Shown one piece after another: positions 33,003 to 45,724 of a stretch of 64,000 nt of DNA. Source of the DNA: Acephala macrosclerotiorum. Lineage: Eukaryota > Ascomycota > Leotiomycetes > Helotiales > Mollisiaceae. The notes below the pieces were generated by a model. That model ran no database searches and had not been told where the DNA came from. It saw only the letters and a list, made by a program, of their open reading frames with translations. The position numbers and the translations under genes are program-made. Every line of letters starts with the position of its first letter. The stretch's first letter is position 1. The stretch spans positions 248,001 to 312,000 of the forward strand of contig MU119232.1 of the NCBI GenBank assembly GCA_014904845.1, given 5' to 3'.

Positions 33003-35349
33003 CTAGTCGTCATCCTCATCTTCATCCTCATCATTCGAGTTTTCCTCGTCATCAACCAGCCCACTTTCCAGCTCCAACATCCCAAACTGAGGACCCGTCA
33101 TAGGCAGTTCCGCCATCGAAACAAAACACGCATCATCTTCTCTAAACTCCTCTTGCACGCTATCCGTCGTCGATGGACTTGTAACAAGTATTTTCACGAC
33201 AGTTTCCGAGTTCTCGTCTCTAGAAAGACTTAATAATAGCCTCAGCACTTTCAATATGTCATCCTCGAAATCGTCATTCTCGTAGTGTGAGATACCATCG
33301 ATGATGCAGACAAGTGTCAGGTCTTGAGGAATGCGGCGTACGAGCCAGCGAAATAATAAGCTCAAAGCTCCGAGGCTGTCTTTCTTGACAAGTTCTATGT
33401 CGATTTCCTGACTCAATTGGCTGAGATCAAAAAATTGTTGGCGCAGAAGTTGCGCGATCAAACTCTGTACCATGGTCTTCCCACCAACAGGCCCTTCGTC
33501 TTCTTCAACATGCAAACCGCAGAAGAAGACGAGTGAGATGTAAGATCTTCTCGTTCTCATAGCTTTAGTAAGTGTGGCGCAGAGGAGGGAGAGGGCTGAG
33601 ATATAATTCGGTGAGATGGAGTCGAAGTCGCCGTGCACGAGCAGCTCTCGAGATTTAGGGAGGACGAGCCAGTTGTTGAATTGCGGAGTGGTGACCAGCT
33701 GCTCGGATCGGCTGCGAAGTCTGGCTGGGATCAAGTTCTGCGTCTCTGTGATATGTGCAATGTCGATCAGGTCGAGGTCTGGTATGTTGAGTAGGTCCCG
33801 AAGGCCGTTCATATCGAGGTATGGTTGTTGTTGTTGAGGTTGTTGAGGCATGGCCCAAGTAGGGTACAGCTGTTGTACAGGTAGCGCATATGGAAGTTGT
33901 TGTGCTGGCTGTGCGTGTGGGCGCTGCTGCTGCCATAGAGGCTGCAGATACGCTTGGTAGCAAGGCAGTTGTTCCTGTTGAGTAGGTGGAGGAAGCCATT
34001 GATATTGGAATGGACTAGGTGCTCTCCGAAGCTCGCCCGTAAGCTCCTCGATCCTTTCTTGCATCTGTTTGTTTTGCTTCCTTTGCTCTTCGCCATCGTC
34101 TAACATCCTTTGGATGATGTTGTAGACGAGATCTTGGTTGGCCAAGATCTTGCTTCCTATCTCGAAGATAAAGTTCACTTTCTCTATGGTGACTTCTACT
34201 CGGTCTCCAATGGTGCCTAATGTTAGTGAAATCGTGCCAGTTCCTACGTGAGGTTGAGAATTAGCCGTCGAGGCCAATGCTCTCATTGAGAATATAAGTA
34301 CGTACTCGTCAATATGGCGTTCATTGCTTCACTGTTGGATTTAATGTGAGAGGTTTGTGCTTCACTTATTAATTCTTGGCTCTTTGTTTGTATGTCATGA
34401 AGGCTTTCGATGAGGTCTTTCTGGTAACCTTCCCCACGCCACAACGCAGATTTTGCTCTGGCAACTAATTTTGGTTGATTTTCAGCACCACAAGGCAAAA
34501 AAAGAGGCGAAGAGAAGAAGGGGGATAGATAATCGCAAGCTCACCTTGCTTTGAAATGAAGAATCCAATCGCATCTTCAATAGCTTTCAGGATAGCGACC
34601 ACCAGCATTATGGATGCTTCCTTCATAGGTTCGTCCTGTGGAAAAATTGCGAAGAACACTTCAATGTTGCCGAACGCTTGTTCCAAGGCTTTATCATCAA
34701 ATGCTTTTGTAACCTCTTGCCGTACATCGGCTCCTTTTTGAACTGCCTTGGTTCAGATTAAGCGACATGGCTCGAGAAGAGGACATTGAAGACAACTCAC
34801 GTCGACGAGCACCTCCATCGCCGCTAGGATTGGAGAGACGTATTGGTTCTCTGGTACAAGTCTGAGTCCTTGTTGGAGCGGATCAGAATGATCTGCAACC
34901 GTACGAAGTCCCTTCTTGACACGGCCCCAGAACCCTTTCATGCCATCATAAGACTCGCGCGCCTTCTGGAGCTGAGAATAGATATCCTCCCAATTGGTTT
35001 TGCTTCGGATACTATAGCCATCTTGGGCTCGACGCTTAGGTTCTTCTTTATACAGCTCCTTGAATTTCTTCATGGAGTCGTCAAAGATAAAGGTCCAGAA
35101 TCGCATTGCCTCGACGGCCGGATGAAGCTTCCTCGGCTGCGGGAGCTGCTCACTTGCAGTCATAATTGGATGAGATTTTGACAACATCGTTGCGGCAGGC
35201 AGTACTGGCACATAGCGTCGCAATAGGGGATCGTATCGAGTTTGAGGGTTTCTGAAAGCTTCGTGGTAATCTTGCAGACGATTGTCGATGAAATCAACGG
35301 ATGGCGGCTGAAGATGAACACTAGGGACAGAGCTCGAATTATCCGTCAT
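33003..35349 (-). CDS. DUF7708 protein related to fungal NLR-like proteins
   Basis: Exons 35349-34801, 34746-34545, 34464-34306 and 34243-33003 give 716 aa in phase. Residues ~70-160 match DUF7708 (FWTFIFDDSMKKF, then YSIRSKTNWEDIYSQL, then YDGMKGFWGRV, then LVPENQYVSPI). A helical linker and a Gln/Pro-rich stretch of ~110 residues follow. The C-terminal part resembles the ATPase-like module seen behind DUF7708 (RELLVHGDFDSIS, SLVFFCGLHV, MVQSLIAQLL, LTLVCIIDGISHYE), but I see no intact Walker A, so it is probably degenerate. It ends in a run of Asp/Glu/Asn. Such proteins are grouped with fungal signalling STAND-like proteins. A role in non-self response is inference. The poly-Gln tract (near 33826-33850) may vary in length. 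Confidence 0.75.
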
Positions 35350-36470
35350 CTGGGAGGAAGGACGTGAAATTGCAGAAGTTCATTTCTGAATATCTGTTTG
35401 AGACTGGAAAGAAAAAAGCTCTCGAATTTTTGGTCGAGGCTGTGCGCCGATGATTTGGGGAAGATCAGCGAGATTCCCATCTGTTCAGAACAATGAATAG
35501 TGAGGCTGGCTGAACAAGGATAGCTGATCCCACTTTGAGTGGCTGACTTCCCTTATCCGTTTACACTGCCACCAGTATTGCGTCTCGCCTAATTTTAGTG
35601 GGAACATAAAAATTTCCCCCAACTCTCCTACTTCAGCCGTTTCTCATTTGAGAAGATAGCAATGAAAACTTATAAAACCTCTATATAATTAAAATATGGA
35701 ACCTAGTGAATATTGTAGCAAGCACCTGAGAGTTTTACCTAATTTTGTTGCGGTCGATAAGTGTCGCAAGTCAAGCGAGATTGAACGCAATACTTGTGGT
35801 AGCGTAATGGTAACAGACAATCGCATGCACGCACTTGGTCGGATTGAGTATTGTGCATGATGCATTGCCAACAAGAATTAGGGTTACCTGCAAGGAAAAC
35901 ATTGCAATAATGCAGCCAGCTGGAGGGTTGTACGGAGTGGGAAAATAAAGAAGATGGATAGAGATCAAAATACCTCTTGACTATTATATGCCGGAGGAAA
36001 GAAGTCATTCTGCATGCATTGCGACAACTTGGCAATTCAGGGGTTGATTAAGTCTTCATCCGGCTAGCACCCAAATCACGTGACTGTCTTGGAAAGTCAA
36101 TTATCACTGCATCTTACCTACTCATATAAATTAACATCTATCCACCTGCAGTGCCCACATCATGGCGAGCGTCAATCCAGTGGCTGTTCCTCCTATCAAT
36201 ATGGCTACTAGCATCACTCACGATGGCAGCTGCAGCACCCCTTGTAAATTGCCTGCGTGGGCGGAAATTTCGACCCGAGAATGCTGGCCTATATTTAGAC
36301 ATGTGGGGTCCAAAACCTAGGGATGTTCAGATCCGTTTTGTAACTTAGACTTCTGTTCATCAGAGGATACAGGTTAGGGATACTCACAGCTAAGCTATTC
36401 CAAGCTCCTCACGTTCCTCCCCTTCTCTCGCCCCTAGAGAGAGTTCGCAAAGGCTTTGGCTTTCGCTCCA
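35350..36470. other. intergenic, no firm gene
   Basis: 1.1 kb between divergent genes. A 52-codon frame at 36162-36320 starts with ATG behind CATATAAATT and contains four Cys, but has no known motif. AT-rich patches near 35680-35700 and 35930-35960 are short. No repeat structure is seen. Confidence 0.35.
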
Positions 36471-39400
36471 ATGGCAGCTCAAGAATCGAACAATCCCGAG
36501 AGCCTCAGCGAGGTTCTACCGATATCAAGAACTGCTGTCGAGGATGGGTCTGTCGAGAAAGTCGAAATGGATGAGGAAAAGTCTGGCGACAAATTTATGA
36601 AGGCAGGCCCTACACATGGTGTGAGCGCCCCTCCAGAGCTGGATATGAACCTTCCGTCAGTCGAGGACCGGCTCCGCGAGCTCACGGAAAAGTTTCATCA
36701 CAACGAGAAACAGCATGAATTGGACAGATCCCCAGGCCGCTTTCAACCTCCTTTACCGGTACCCTCAGACATGCAATTGCTGCGCATACAAGCGGAAAGA
36801 TATAGTCGTCCCTCTGGTCGTGGTGAAGCTTTTGACTCTGCGAAAAGGCACAGACTGGACCTTATGTCTATGTATCGCCGGGAACTTGAATTTCTCGAGA
36901 GGGAAGATGAGCTTTTTGAGGAGCTCACCCAGGACAGAGGCGACCGGAGTCGAAGTACGAAGGTCTACAAATTTCAAGGAGAACGCAGGTCAACTCGCTC
37001 CTCAAGTCGCTCGTCGGTGCGTGGTCCGGGGCAAATGCCAGAGCCCCAGGCCGACGCGCATCGGCCTGGGGCAACACAACCGATAGTGCAGACACCAGTT
37101 CCTGGGCCCCCGAAATATGCTACCCCAAAGCTGAACTATGTCGAGTGGGTAGAATTCAAGGGTATCGGGGACAAGAGAGAGAAGGATTCTTTCGCCATCG
37201 ACGTGCTAAAGGGTGAGCCGGTGATCGTATTCGTGGACACAAGAAATCTCTTTTCCTCAACGAAGAGCCTTCGCCACGGGAAACAGGCCGAGATCACAGT
37301 AGAACGCAAAGGTACTGTGAACCTGAAGCATCAAGTTCTCCCAGGCCAGGCACCATTTCCCGAGCGGATTAGGATCAACTCCTCCCCGATAATCAAAGTT
37401 TTGACGCAAATCTATGGGACAAAATTGAGGCCAGACGAGTTTACACCCATCATCATGATCAAGCCGTTCAAAACCCTAGCATATTATTCCAGCCGGATCC
37501 AACAGCGACTCCAGGAGCTAGAAACAAAAATTGAAAGCCAGAATTCACTTAATCTTAGCGTCGCAAATCACCATGATATGGACGGAGGCTCTGTTCCGTC
37601 GAAATCAATAGCTATCAGTGACGGTACCAAGGCTGACATCCGTGGACCTTTGGTGGACTATAGACCCAGGAATTCCAATCAAATAACAGAGCAGAACGAG
37701 GACGTCCTGGCCGACGGAACTAGTACCTATAGCGAGAACTTCGACGAAGAAGATCGGGAAACCATGTCAATCACTACATTAGAGCACCTGCAGTGCTTAA
37801 ATGATTTTTTGAACACTGAAATCCAGACGAAGCTAGAGTACCTCAGAAGCGATCGCTGCAAAAATGTAGCCTTTGACGACTTGTGGTATCTCTTTCGCCC
37901 GGGTGACGAGGTAGTTGGGCAGCATCGCCGCCAGGCCTACCGCATCATTAGTGTAACTGGCGTAAGCCACCAAGTCATCCCGCCGTGGAAAACAAGCTGG
38001 GACGTCGACAAGTCATCTGATGACCCAGAGGAGGCGCCCGTGATCTTGAAGTGTGTCTATGTTGATTTCGATGGCAAGCAACTAGGACCCGTCTCTAAGA
38101 TATTCGAGATTCCGCGGTACGACGGTGAAAAGGCGGTCAAAGCATTGGAAGTCTATCCTATCCGCTTTGCGGGGGATTCGGAAAGCACAAATGAGGTGAA
38201 AGACGCTTTTCGGAAGTCACTCATTGCACGCGGCAGAAAGTTTCTCGGTGTGCTAGGTATGAAACATATGTATTACAATGGATTCACATTAGAGACCAAA
38301 GACGAAGTCGATAGCCAAGTCGTCATTGATTTCGAGGAGGCATTCGTATCACGAAAAGAAGATAAGGATTATCCCTGGATGCCGAGACTGGAAGTTCTGA
38401 TCGGATCGACGGCAGAAGATCGGTACCCTCCTATCCATCCCTGCAGATTTGACTGCTGCAAAGACGAAAGCATTCACCTAGACACAACCGCAGAGAGGAG
38501 GCGTAACGAAGAGTATATCAGCACTTTAATTCCTCTGGACCGAAACGAGGAACCTTCTGTAGCAATATACCCACGAAAAGTAGATACGAAGGGGTCGCTG
38601 GAAGGAATGGTGACAGATGATGAACTAGTCATCATGTCGCACCGGGTCTTTGGGTTCATCCTACGCAGTAGAAAGTGGGGTAAGTATCACTGTCGTGTCT
38701 GGCACAATCCCACGGAGCTTTGAAATTTTAGAGCTAATGAATGTTGTTTTCCTCGCAGCAAAGCTCGATCTCACCTTTCTTCACCCGATCAATTCTCGCG
38801 GGAGGGGGCCAATAAGTGAACACAAGAAAGAGGAAGATGCAGAAAACATTGCGGGAAATAACGAAGGCAGAGAGGAAACAGCTTTTGATCAACTTGTGCT
38901 TCCGGACGGCCACAAGAAGATGGTGGTGTCCCTCATTGCGCAGCACTTCCGAGACAAAGAGTCTGCAATGGCAGATGAGGAGCAGACCGATATTGTCCGT
39001 GGTAAAGGTACGACTTTTACATTTTGCTGATACTTCAAACATTCTGACAACTTCAAAGGCAAGGGTCTTATCATCCTTCTTCATGGTCTCCCTGGGGTGG
39101 GTAAAACTACCACAGCTGGTTAGTAGCATTTTTTTGACACGTCTCTTCATTGCTGATGAATTACTGACAATGAAAAGAGGGCGTTGCCGAATTATTCAAA
39201 AAGCCACTCTTCCAGATAACTTGCGGCAAGTTAAACACTATCATTTACTTGCGGCAGTTATTGACCCTGCTTCCTTGCAGGTGACCTGGGGACAACAGCT
39301 AGCGAGGTCGAGACTGCCTTGGAAAAACATTTCTCGTTGGCCAGTAGATGGGGATGTATCCTTCTTCTTGACGAAGCAGATGTATTCCTAGCAGCCAGAA

Positions 39401-40315
39401 CACCACAAGATTTTATCCGAAATGGCTTAGTATCAGGTATGGTTCCTTTGACCTGCGTCTTTACGCACGACATTGACTGCACTAGTTTTCTTGCGAGTTT
39501 TAGAATACTACGCTGGTATCCTATTTCTCACCACGAACCGCATTGGAGACTTCGATGAAGCTTTCGCGTCTCGAATCCACATAAGTCTACACTACCCCGA
39601 GCTGAGCCTCGAGCCGACGCTGGAAATCTTCAAACTGAACATGAGATTGATTCGAGAACGCCGAAATATTGAGATTGACGAAGAGAGCATCCTTGCATTC
39701 GCAGATCATTATTGGAGAACCAATGTGAAAATGAGATGGAACGGTCGACAGATTCGCAATGCTTGCCAGACCGCACTTGCGCTGGCTGAATTCGATGCTC
39801 AAGGTGGCAATTACGAAAGAGTCGTAGACGCCAATGCCAAAGTGAAGCTCACAGTTGCGCATCTCGAGATTGTGTCAAAGGCTTATCTGGACTTTATCAT
39901 GTATCTCAAGAAGATCTACGGACAGACTGGGGAGAGGAGGGCCAAAGCGATGGGCATCCGTGCACGAGAAGAAGTGAGCGGGAATAAGTACGAAGGGGAT
40001 GAGGGAGAACGGGAAGGCACGATGGTGGCAGAGGGCAAAAAGAAGATGACTACAGAGAACCCCTATGCTAGTTTTCCACAACCTACGCCGCAGCCGTCAC
40101 AAAGCGCTCCAGTTCAAGCTGTATACCCATATGGTCCTCCGCCAGCTGCCCAGCCGGGAGCCTACCCTCCTGGGCCTGTGGGGCCTGGGTACTATTATCC
40201 TCCGCAGGGTTATCCAGCACCACCTCCCAGTTGGCAACCTCCACCTGGAGCCTTGGGTCAGTATGGCAGTGCTCCACTGGATGGAGTTGGACGTCAGTCG
40301 AAGGAGTGGAAGTGA
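36471..40315 (+). CDS. DUF7025 plus AAA+ ATPase protein
   Basis: Six exons (36471-38679, 38759-39007, 39059-39118, 39178-39225, 39281-39436, 39486-40315) give 1183 aa in phase. The first ~230 residues are charged and disordered. DUF7025 lies at about 440-560 (FDDLWYLFRPGDEVV, then AYRIISVTGV, then YVDFDGKQLGP). The AAA+ domain follows, with Walker A GLPGVGKTTTA across exon 3, Walker B ILLLDEADVFL in exon 5, and sensor-1/arginine-finger region LFLTTNRIGDFDEAFASRIH. A Pro/Gln/Tyr-rich tail ends the protein. This is a common mould family of unknown substrate, probably cytosolic. Start: the frame is open upstream, but the first ATG is 36471. Intron 4 (39226-39280) has a GC donor (GCAAGT) with AG acceptor, needed to form the conserved ITCGDLGTTASEVE. 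Confidence 0.85.
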
Positions 40316-40513
40316 AGAGATCTCGAGAATAATTTTGAAGATGCACAAGTGCGAATCTCATTGATGAGTCTTGGCATGAGAGCTCAATGGAAAATCATCC
40401 ATAGAAGACCGTAGACAAGTACAACATTAAGGGGTATGAGCTCTAAGCGCACGAAAAACATTTTTTTTCTTCTCATGATTTTATTGAATCTCGATAATAC
40501 AGGTCCAAATGCC

Positions 40514-42293
40514 TCAAGCTAAATGCGGCAGGTATCTTGCCCAGTTGACAGTCAGAAACGCCCCCACTGGCAGAAGTCTTAGGCTGATGAGAGACTCGAT
40601 TAGGAAGTAGCATCGAGCCAGGAAGTAGACCAGCATGACCATAAAGAAGAAAGGGGCAGCAATGATGTCCAGGTTGCCGTTGCGAATTGGAGACAGCCAC
40701 CTTCTCTTCGAATTTACTGCTTTCCACCACAGAACCCATAGAGTTCCCAGCAATGGTACGCAAGTCAACACGATGGAGGACGCTATCCAGAGCCAGTGCT
40801 CTATCGACGTGGGAAAAGAGGAGGAACCCCAGGCAGCAAGATGACCACCGCCGTACAAGAAGTTGAAGAGGAAGTGGACTCCTTTGTCGAGGGACATTTC
40901 ATGCCCTTTATTGGTGCTCCATCCACCCCAGACAACTTTGATAACAAAGTTTTCGGAATTGTCTCAAAGGAGGTCCCAACTTTGCGAATTGATGGAGTCG
41001 TCAGAAAACCTCCCACTTTTCCTCAAGATATCTATACCCTGCTTTGCCAATGGACCCAAAGCTATGAGAATGTGCTCCTGGGAATTTCTCGGAATAGTTT
41101 TCTCTCCATCGGACGATGATGCATGTCGTTCGATAACCATCGTCAGTGACTCTCTGACTGGGGGATCTGGCGGGGCATCGTGATCCAAGAGGTTGTTGGC
41201 GGCACGAACAACACGATCTTCCCAGTATTCAATTCGAGCTTTCTCGTAGTCAGCGTACGCCTGTGTATGGAGTTCTGAGGCGATTCGGTAAAAGTTGCAG
41301 ACAGCTCCCACTGCCTTTGCATCTGGGTCAGTGAGCGCCACTGATCCTCGAAGGCCGTAAGGCTTCTTCATCCATAATAAATAGATGATTATCGTGCATG
41401 CAACATGTATCGCGGCGTGCAACTCCAGAGGGGTCACAGGAAGGTCCGAGGCAAGTCTTCCAATGACATGCAATGCGAACCATGTAATTTGCGAAAGAAC
41501 AAACATCTTGGCTATGTTATCTGCTTTGCTTCGCTCGCTGATATCCTCTGGATCAATGCTAGGAATCAGACCTAGCTTGGCTAGTTGCAGCACTCCGTCC
41601 GCCTTGACGAGTCGTCGTATGGTTATTTTGGTGTCGGTCTCAGTCAAGTAGTCATTCTCGACTGCAAAGCCTCCCATTATCGCAAAGAATGCTTGTTCGG
41701 AGTTCCAATGTGGAAGCTTCTTGTACACCTCCTTGCCGGGGGTAATGTCCTCAACGCTCTCCACATTTACCCCACTTGACGACTTTGAAGTGCCTGGAGA
41801 GAATGCAATATCTTCAGACATTGCCTCAAATTCGAAGGTAGGAAGCAGTGATCGCCGTGATCCCCGATTATTGGCTAATGAAGGTATCTGACGATAGTTA
41901 TGGCCTCGTTGCAGTTTATGCTTCTGCAGACATGCAAAGGTCAGCTTTACCAATGTGCTCAAAACCCCATCGAGAACTCTTCAATTACTTATGAACTCCT
42001 ACCTCTGAACAGCCGCTATGTTCGTTGAGATGTAGACAATTTATTTCGCTGCGTAGCCGTTGTGAAGATCTCAGCTGTCTCCAAGCTGATGAGATGATTA
42101 TTTCCAGGAAAACAATGGCCACGATCATCATTCCAAGGCGAGTAAGGAGGGAGCGCTTTGAGTTGGGGACAAGTAGTATGTTTGGGTGAACAGCTGACCA
42201 AACGCACAATGCCAGTGTTGAGATACAAGTCCAGAATATGTCGAAGGTGCCTCGACTCTGCGGCCCACCGGTCCAGCCTTGTTTATCAGCCAT
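40514..42293 (-). CDS. multi-pass membrane protein, in-frame stop
   Basis: Exon 1 (42293-42003) joins exon 2 (41923-40514) in phase, 566 codons in all. It opens with QGWTGGPQSRGTFDIFWTCISTLALC and has several TM segments (MMIVAIVFLEIIISSAW, FVLSQITWFALHVIG, HAAIHVACTIIIYLLW, WLWIASSIVLTCVPLLGTLW, IIAAPFFFMVMLVYFLARCYFLIESL). The element HWNSEQAFFAIMGGFAV after the loop, and GGGHLAAW...FPTSIEHWLW near the end, are typical of a large uncharacterised ascomycete membrane family. A TGA at 40964-40966 interrupts the frame (codon 417), but both sides read as one protein (...SWDLL*DNSENF...). CGA to TGA would explain it. Truncation would remove the last TM segments, so the gene may be inactive in this strain. 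Confidence 0.6.
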
Positions 42294-42686
42294 CTCTAGT
42301 AGAACCGAAAGCTAGACTGATATAGAGACAGCATTAATAATATATCTTTAACTGGGTTTCTTTCTCGTTGCGAACACTGGCTGCGAATCCTGCACTAGCA
42401 GGAGAAAGATATATTCAAGGAGCTCCTTGCTGCGCCTCATGCACATGTTTGATGTGACTGATTTGATTGACGAAAGCCAATTGACGGCTAAACCCCAAAG
42501 AAGGAAGGCGCGTGGCGGTGGCATACTCCAGTGATGCACCTCTGAGGCACAACCGTCTCACAATTCGATCATGAACCCCATTGTCTCTTACAATCACAAC
42601 AGCTCAAACATCTAATGTTCACCGGAGAGGATTGAATACTAGAACTACTGTCGTGTGCAAAAGTCTACGTTTGCTCAGAAACCAGC
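42294..42686. promoter_or_regulatory. divergent promoter region
   Basis: 393 bp between divergently transcribed membrane-protein genes. No specific motif stands out. Confidence 0.3.
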
Positions 42687-43485
42687 ATGTTTTATCGGCC
42701 AACTTCATTCTGGTCGTGGACCTTGCTTGTTGCAACTGTCATCGAGACTGGGACGGTGCTTGCAATCGAATCGTAAGTATCAATTAAAATATTCGTGGCT
42801 CTGACTGACGTAGTGGCACTTTATAGGGTTATCTTGTCTATCCTCAACCACAGTCTCCTACCTAATATGGCTACCATTCCCGAGGTCAAAACGATACCAA
42901 CATTCTTAGCTTTGCTTACTTTCGAATTCGTGTACCAAGTCTTATTACTTTACAATACGCTAGCCCAGAGAACTTTATCCAGTGCAGCGGTTTGTGTATC
43001 TATGCAAATTGTTTGAGCGTCTATACTATACTACAAATCCGACAAATCCAAGAGACTATTGAAGAACTCGTCCAAATTGGCTATATTAAGCCCACAGCAA
43101 CACCTTCCACCAAAATGCGTTCCTCGAGTATAGTCAACTTTATTGTGATGGCAACTTATGCATTCAAGCTCTATCACGAATTTCAATGGACCATATACCG
43201 CCAATTGAATGCGGACTTGAATATACAAAAACGTTACTTTACTTTCAAATCGAGAGATTGGCAGACCTTAGTCGTAAACTTGATGCTCTGAATGTTGTAT
43301 GCTAATGACATTCTATTCAGATCTATACAATCCTTCTTAAGTTTCATCTTTTTTTCTTCCTTGGATACGTGATGCGGCTTCTTATAACAATTTCTGGTCT
43401 CCACGACCCAGAATTCTCGCCCAGCCTCGCTGCCGCACCGGGAATCATCTGGACCGCATCGGCTTCGACATGGTTCATAAGGTGA
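42687..43485 (+). pseudogene. UPF0658-type Golgi membrane protein relative, frameshifted
   Basis: Exon 1 (42687-42772) joins 42827 onward in phase: MFYRPTSFWSWTLLVATVIE, then ILSILNHSLLP, then KTIPTFLALLTFEFVYQVLLLY. This matches the multi-TM Golgi family UPF0658. Near 42962-42973 the reading must change frame without any room for an intron (NTLAQR in one frame, NFIQCSGLCIYANCL in the next). One missing base fits. The new frame continues with YAFKLYHEFQWTIYRQLNADL and then RYFTFKSRDWQTLV. A last exon (from ~43321) supplies IYTILLKFHLFFFLGYV, again family-typical, and ends at 43485. So the gene is nearly complete but broken once. An assembly error is possible. Confidence 0.6.
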
Positions 43486-44007
43486 GAGAACAAGATAGGC
43501 ATGACGATCGTCCTTGTAAGTAGGACTCACTCTTTGGGCTGCTCGATTTAACCAGACCACACAGATTAACCATCTGGACTCCTCGAATTCTTTGTTCTTA
43601 AGTTTGCTCGTACGTACCAGCCGAGCGAAAAGGAAAGATACCTCCCAGCACGACGTAGCGTAGCTCCTACGGCTACGTCACGATCGTTCTCAGCCCCGCC
43701 ACCATGAGCCTTGCGATGAAATGTATGACAAACTTCGACAAGGGGTAAAGATAAATATCACTAGCCAGAGAATTGCGCATAAACTATTAGAGGATCACGA
43801 GATGGAGATGCCCGAACTCAATGTCCGGGTTTAGCTTAGTACCGCAATACGAACATTCTCACCAACCGTTGATCAAACATCTGATCCGAATCAACTGGAG
43901 ACACGAGATCTCTACGATTGGCATTGGAATACAGATGCAAATCATGTATGTGGGAATGGATTTAGGCTAAGGCTTGATGCCAGGACTGGAATACAAGCTA
44001 CGAGTCC
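43486..44007. other. intergenic with short hairpin
   Basis: 522 bp between convergent genes. GACGTAGC (43652-43659) pairs with GCTACGTC (43672-43679). The loop itself contains GTAG/CTAC half-matches. No gene is seen. Confidence 0.35.
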
Positions 44008-45419
44008 CTACTCTCTGGTCTTTTGGACATGCTCAATGGCCTCCAATAAATGTGGTACAAACTTTGCCGGATTCTCTGTTGCGGGGAAGTGGCCAAGCTC
44101 TGGCATAGCTTTATGCTTTGCCCCTGGAATCTTATCACACGTCTTCTGAGCCATCTCAGGCGTATTGCTCCAGTCATACTCTCCTGTCAACATGAAGACT
44201 GGGCATTTCTTGGTGTTGATTTTTCCGACACGAGAACGTCCATCCCAGCCGCCGAAGTAAAAATCGAGGTCGCCGTGGAAAATGCCATATGCTTGGGCGG
44301 AGTACAGATGCCAGATGAGCTGACGGTTCACGAGAGGAGCTGTGGGACACATCATCTGCGAAGTATTAGGTCTTGTTTGGGGATTAGGTATCAAAAGAGA
44401 CTCACGCCATAGATCCATTCAGGATTATACAAGGACTGATTGACGTTTGGAGAGCGGTCATGGAATTGCCTCTCCATTTCAAGATGATCGGATCTGTGTT
44501 CTAGTTTAGTTTCTGGCCCGCCTTGTTAGGCATTGACTTACCCCTGAAGAGGGATTGTGCCGCTAGCACCAACCTCATCTGCCCTGATGGCAACAGCGAG
44601 GCAAACCTGCCCCGCCATTGACGCACCACAGACGATAGGCTTGTTCAACTTCAACGCCCTGACAATAGCAGCGATGGCGCCAACATACGCATCCTCGGTG
44701 TTGGTATGCGCACCAGGGAAGTATGCCGTGGAAGGAAAGCTTCGCCCATGACCTGGCAGGTCGAATGCAATCATGTTGCATGTCTTTCGCATCTCAGGAT
44801 GGTTCATCACACCACGATACTGACGACTATCCGAACCAGCAGTATGACAGAACACAATATCTTGTTTTCCTTCACCACTCTGCTCGTAGAAGACCTTGCA
44901 TCTTCCCCAGATCGGAGCAGTGATATACACGTATCGACCGACAATATGATCCTCGTCAACCTCAGTCTGCTTGTCCTCGGGCATTGGTCCACGATGAGCA
45001 TCATGCAGAATTTCGAGAGCTCGGCGCCAGAAATGAGTGTATTTGTTGAATGCTAGCTGATCGCCGAGGATCTCGATTCCTTTCTGCTTGATGTTCATGC
45101 CGAACATGCCCCAGTAGGACTGGTATGGCATCGCTGGAACGAGTTTGAAGAATTCCTCCCATTGTTCAGGAAGGGCGGAGAGAGTGAAAAGGGCTTTCTG
45201 GTAGCTACCGGTTGTAGCTACACCTTGTTTCGGCTTGATTGTGAAGAGGATGCTGTTATCTGAACCAGCAGCTTTGATACCGAAGGTGATGGGAGTTGTG
45301 ATTTCGGGAGTGTTGACGAACGCTTGGAATTGGGCATCTTTTTGGAGGAGGGTGTTGAGTTTGGGCACTGCGGTCTGCAGCTGGCTTGGGAGGTCAGCCC
45401 ATGCGTGCAAAGAACCCAT
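44008..45419 (-). CDS. alpha/beta hydrolase with N-terminal helical domain
   Basis: Exons 45419-44542, 44493-44406 and 44355-44008 give 437 aa in phase. The N-terminal ~155 residues form a separate domain (VNTPEITTPITFGIKAAGSDNSILFTIKP), somewhat like a sterol-carrier SCP2 fold. The hydrolase follows: QDIVFCHTAGSDSRQY (oxyanion region), AFDLPGHGRSFPS, nucleophile elbow CGASMAGQ, Asp in LTGEYDWSNTPE and His in PELGHFPATENP, so the triad is complete. The substrate is unknown. Relatives include esterases and C-C hydrolases in fungal secondary metabolism, but no biosynthetic genes flank it here. The downstream end lies 0.5 kb from the UPF0658 relic. The upstream end faces a large transposon. Confidence 0.85.
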
Positions 45420-45724
45420 TATGATCCTTTTTTGCTTTAGAACAGAATTTATTGATAGTTGTAGCAGTATCGATTCTTGAGCTGGAGGATTGTAAGTTGT
45501 AGCGAATGGTTGGGGATATATCTTTCAGGTGATGGGTATGTCTCGGAAATAGGAATACCCCGCATGCTTAGGGCTTCCCCGGCGTTACACTAGGATGCCT
45601 ATCACCGCAGAAGGACAGATGCTATTTGTCCAATCAAGCCAAAGTTTGCCGCCAACTCAATCTAGAGAGGTAACCAGACGGCGAGGAGTCCATGATTTTC
45701 AACTTATCTCGCGAACAACAGGCT

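Noticed and set aside
36162..36320. 52-codon frame with four Cys behind a TATA-like sequence
   Set aside because: It could be a small peptide gene but has no signal peptide, no known pattern and no support beyond the ATG.
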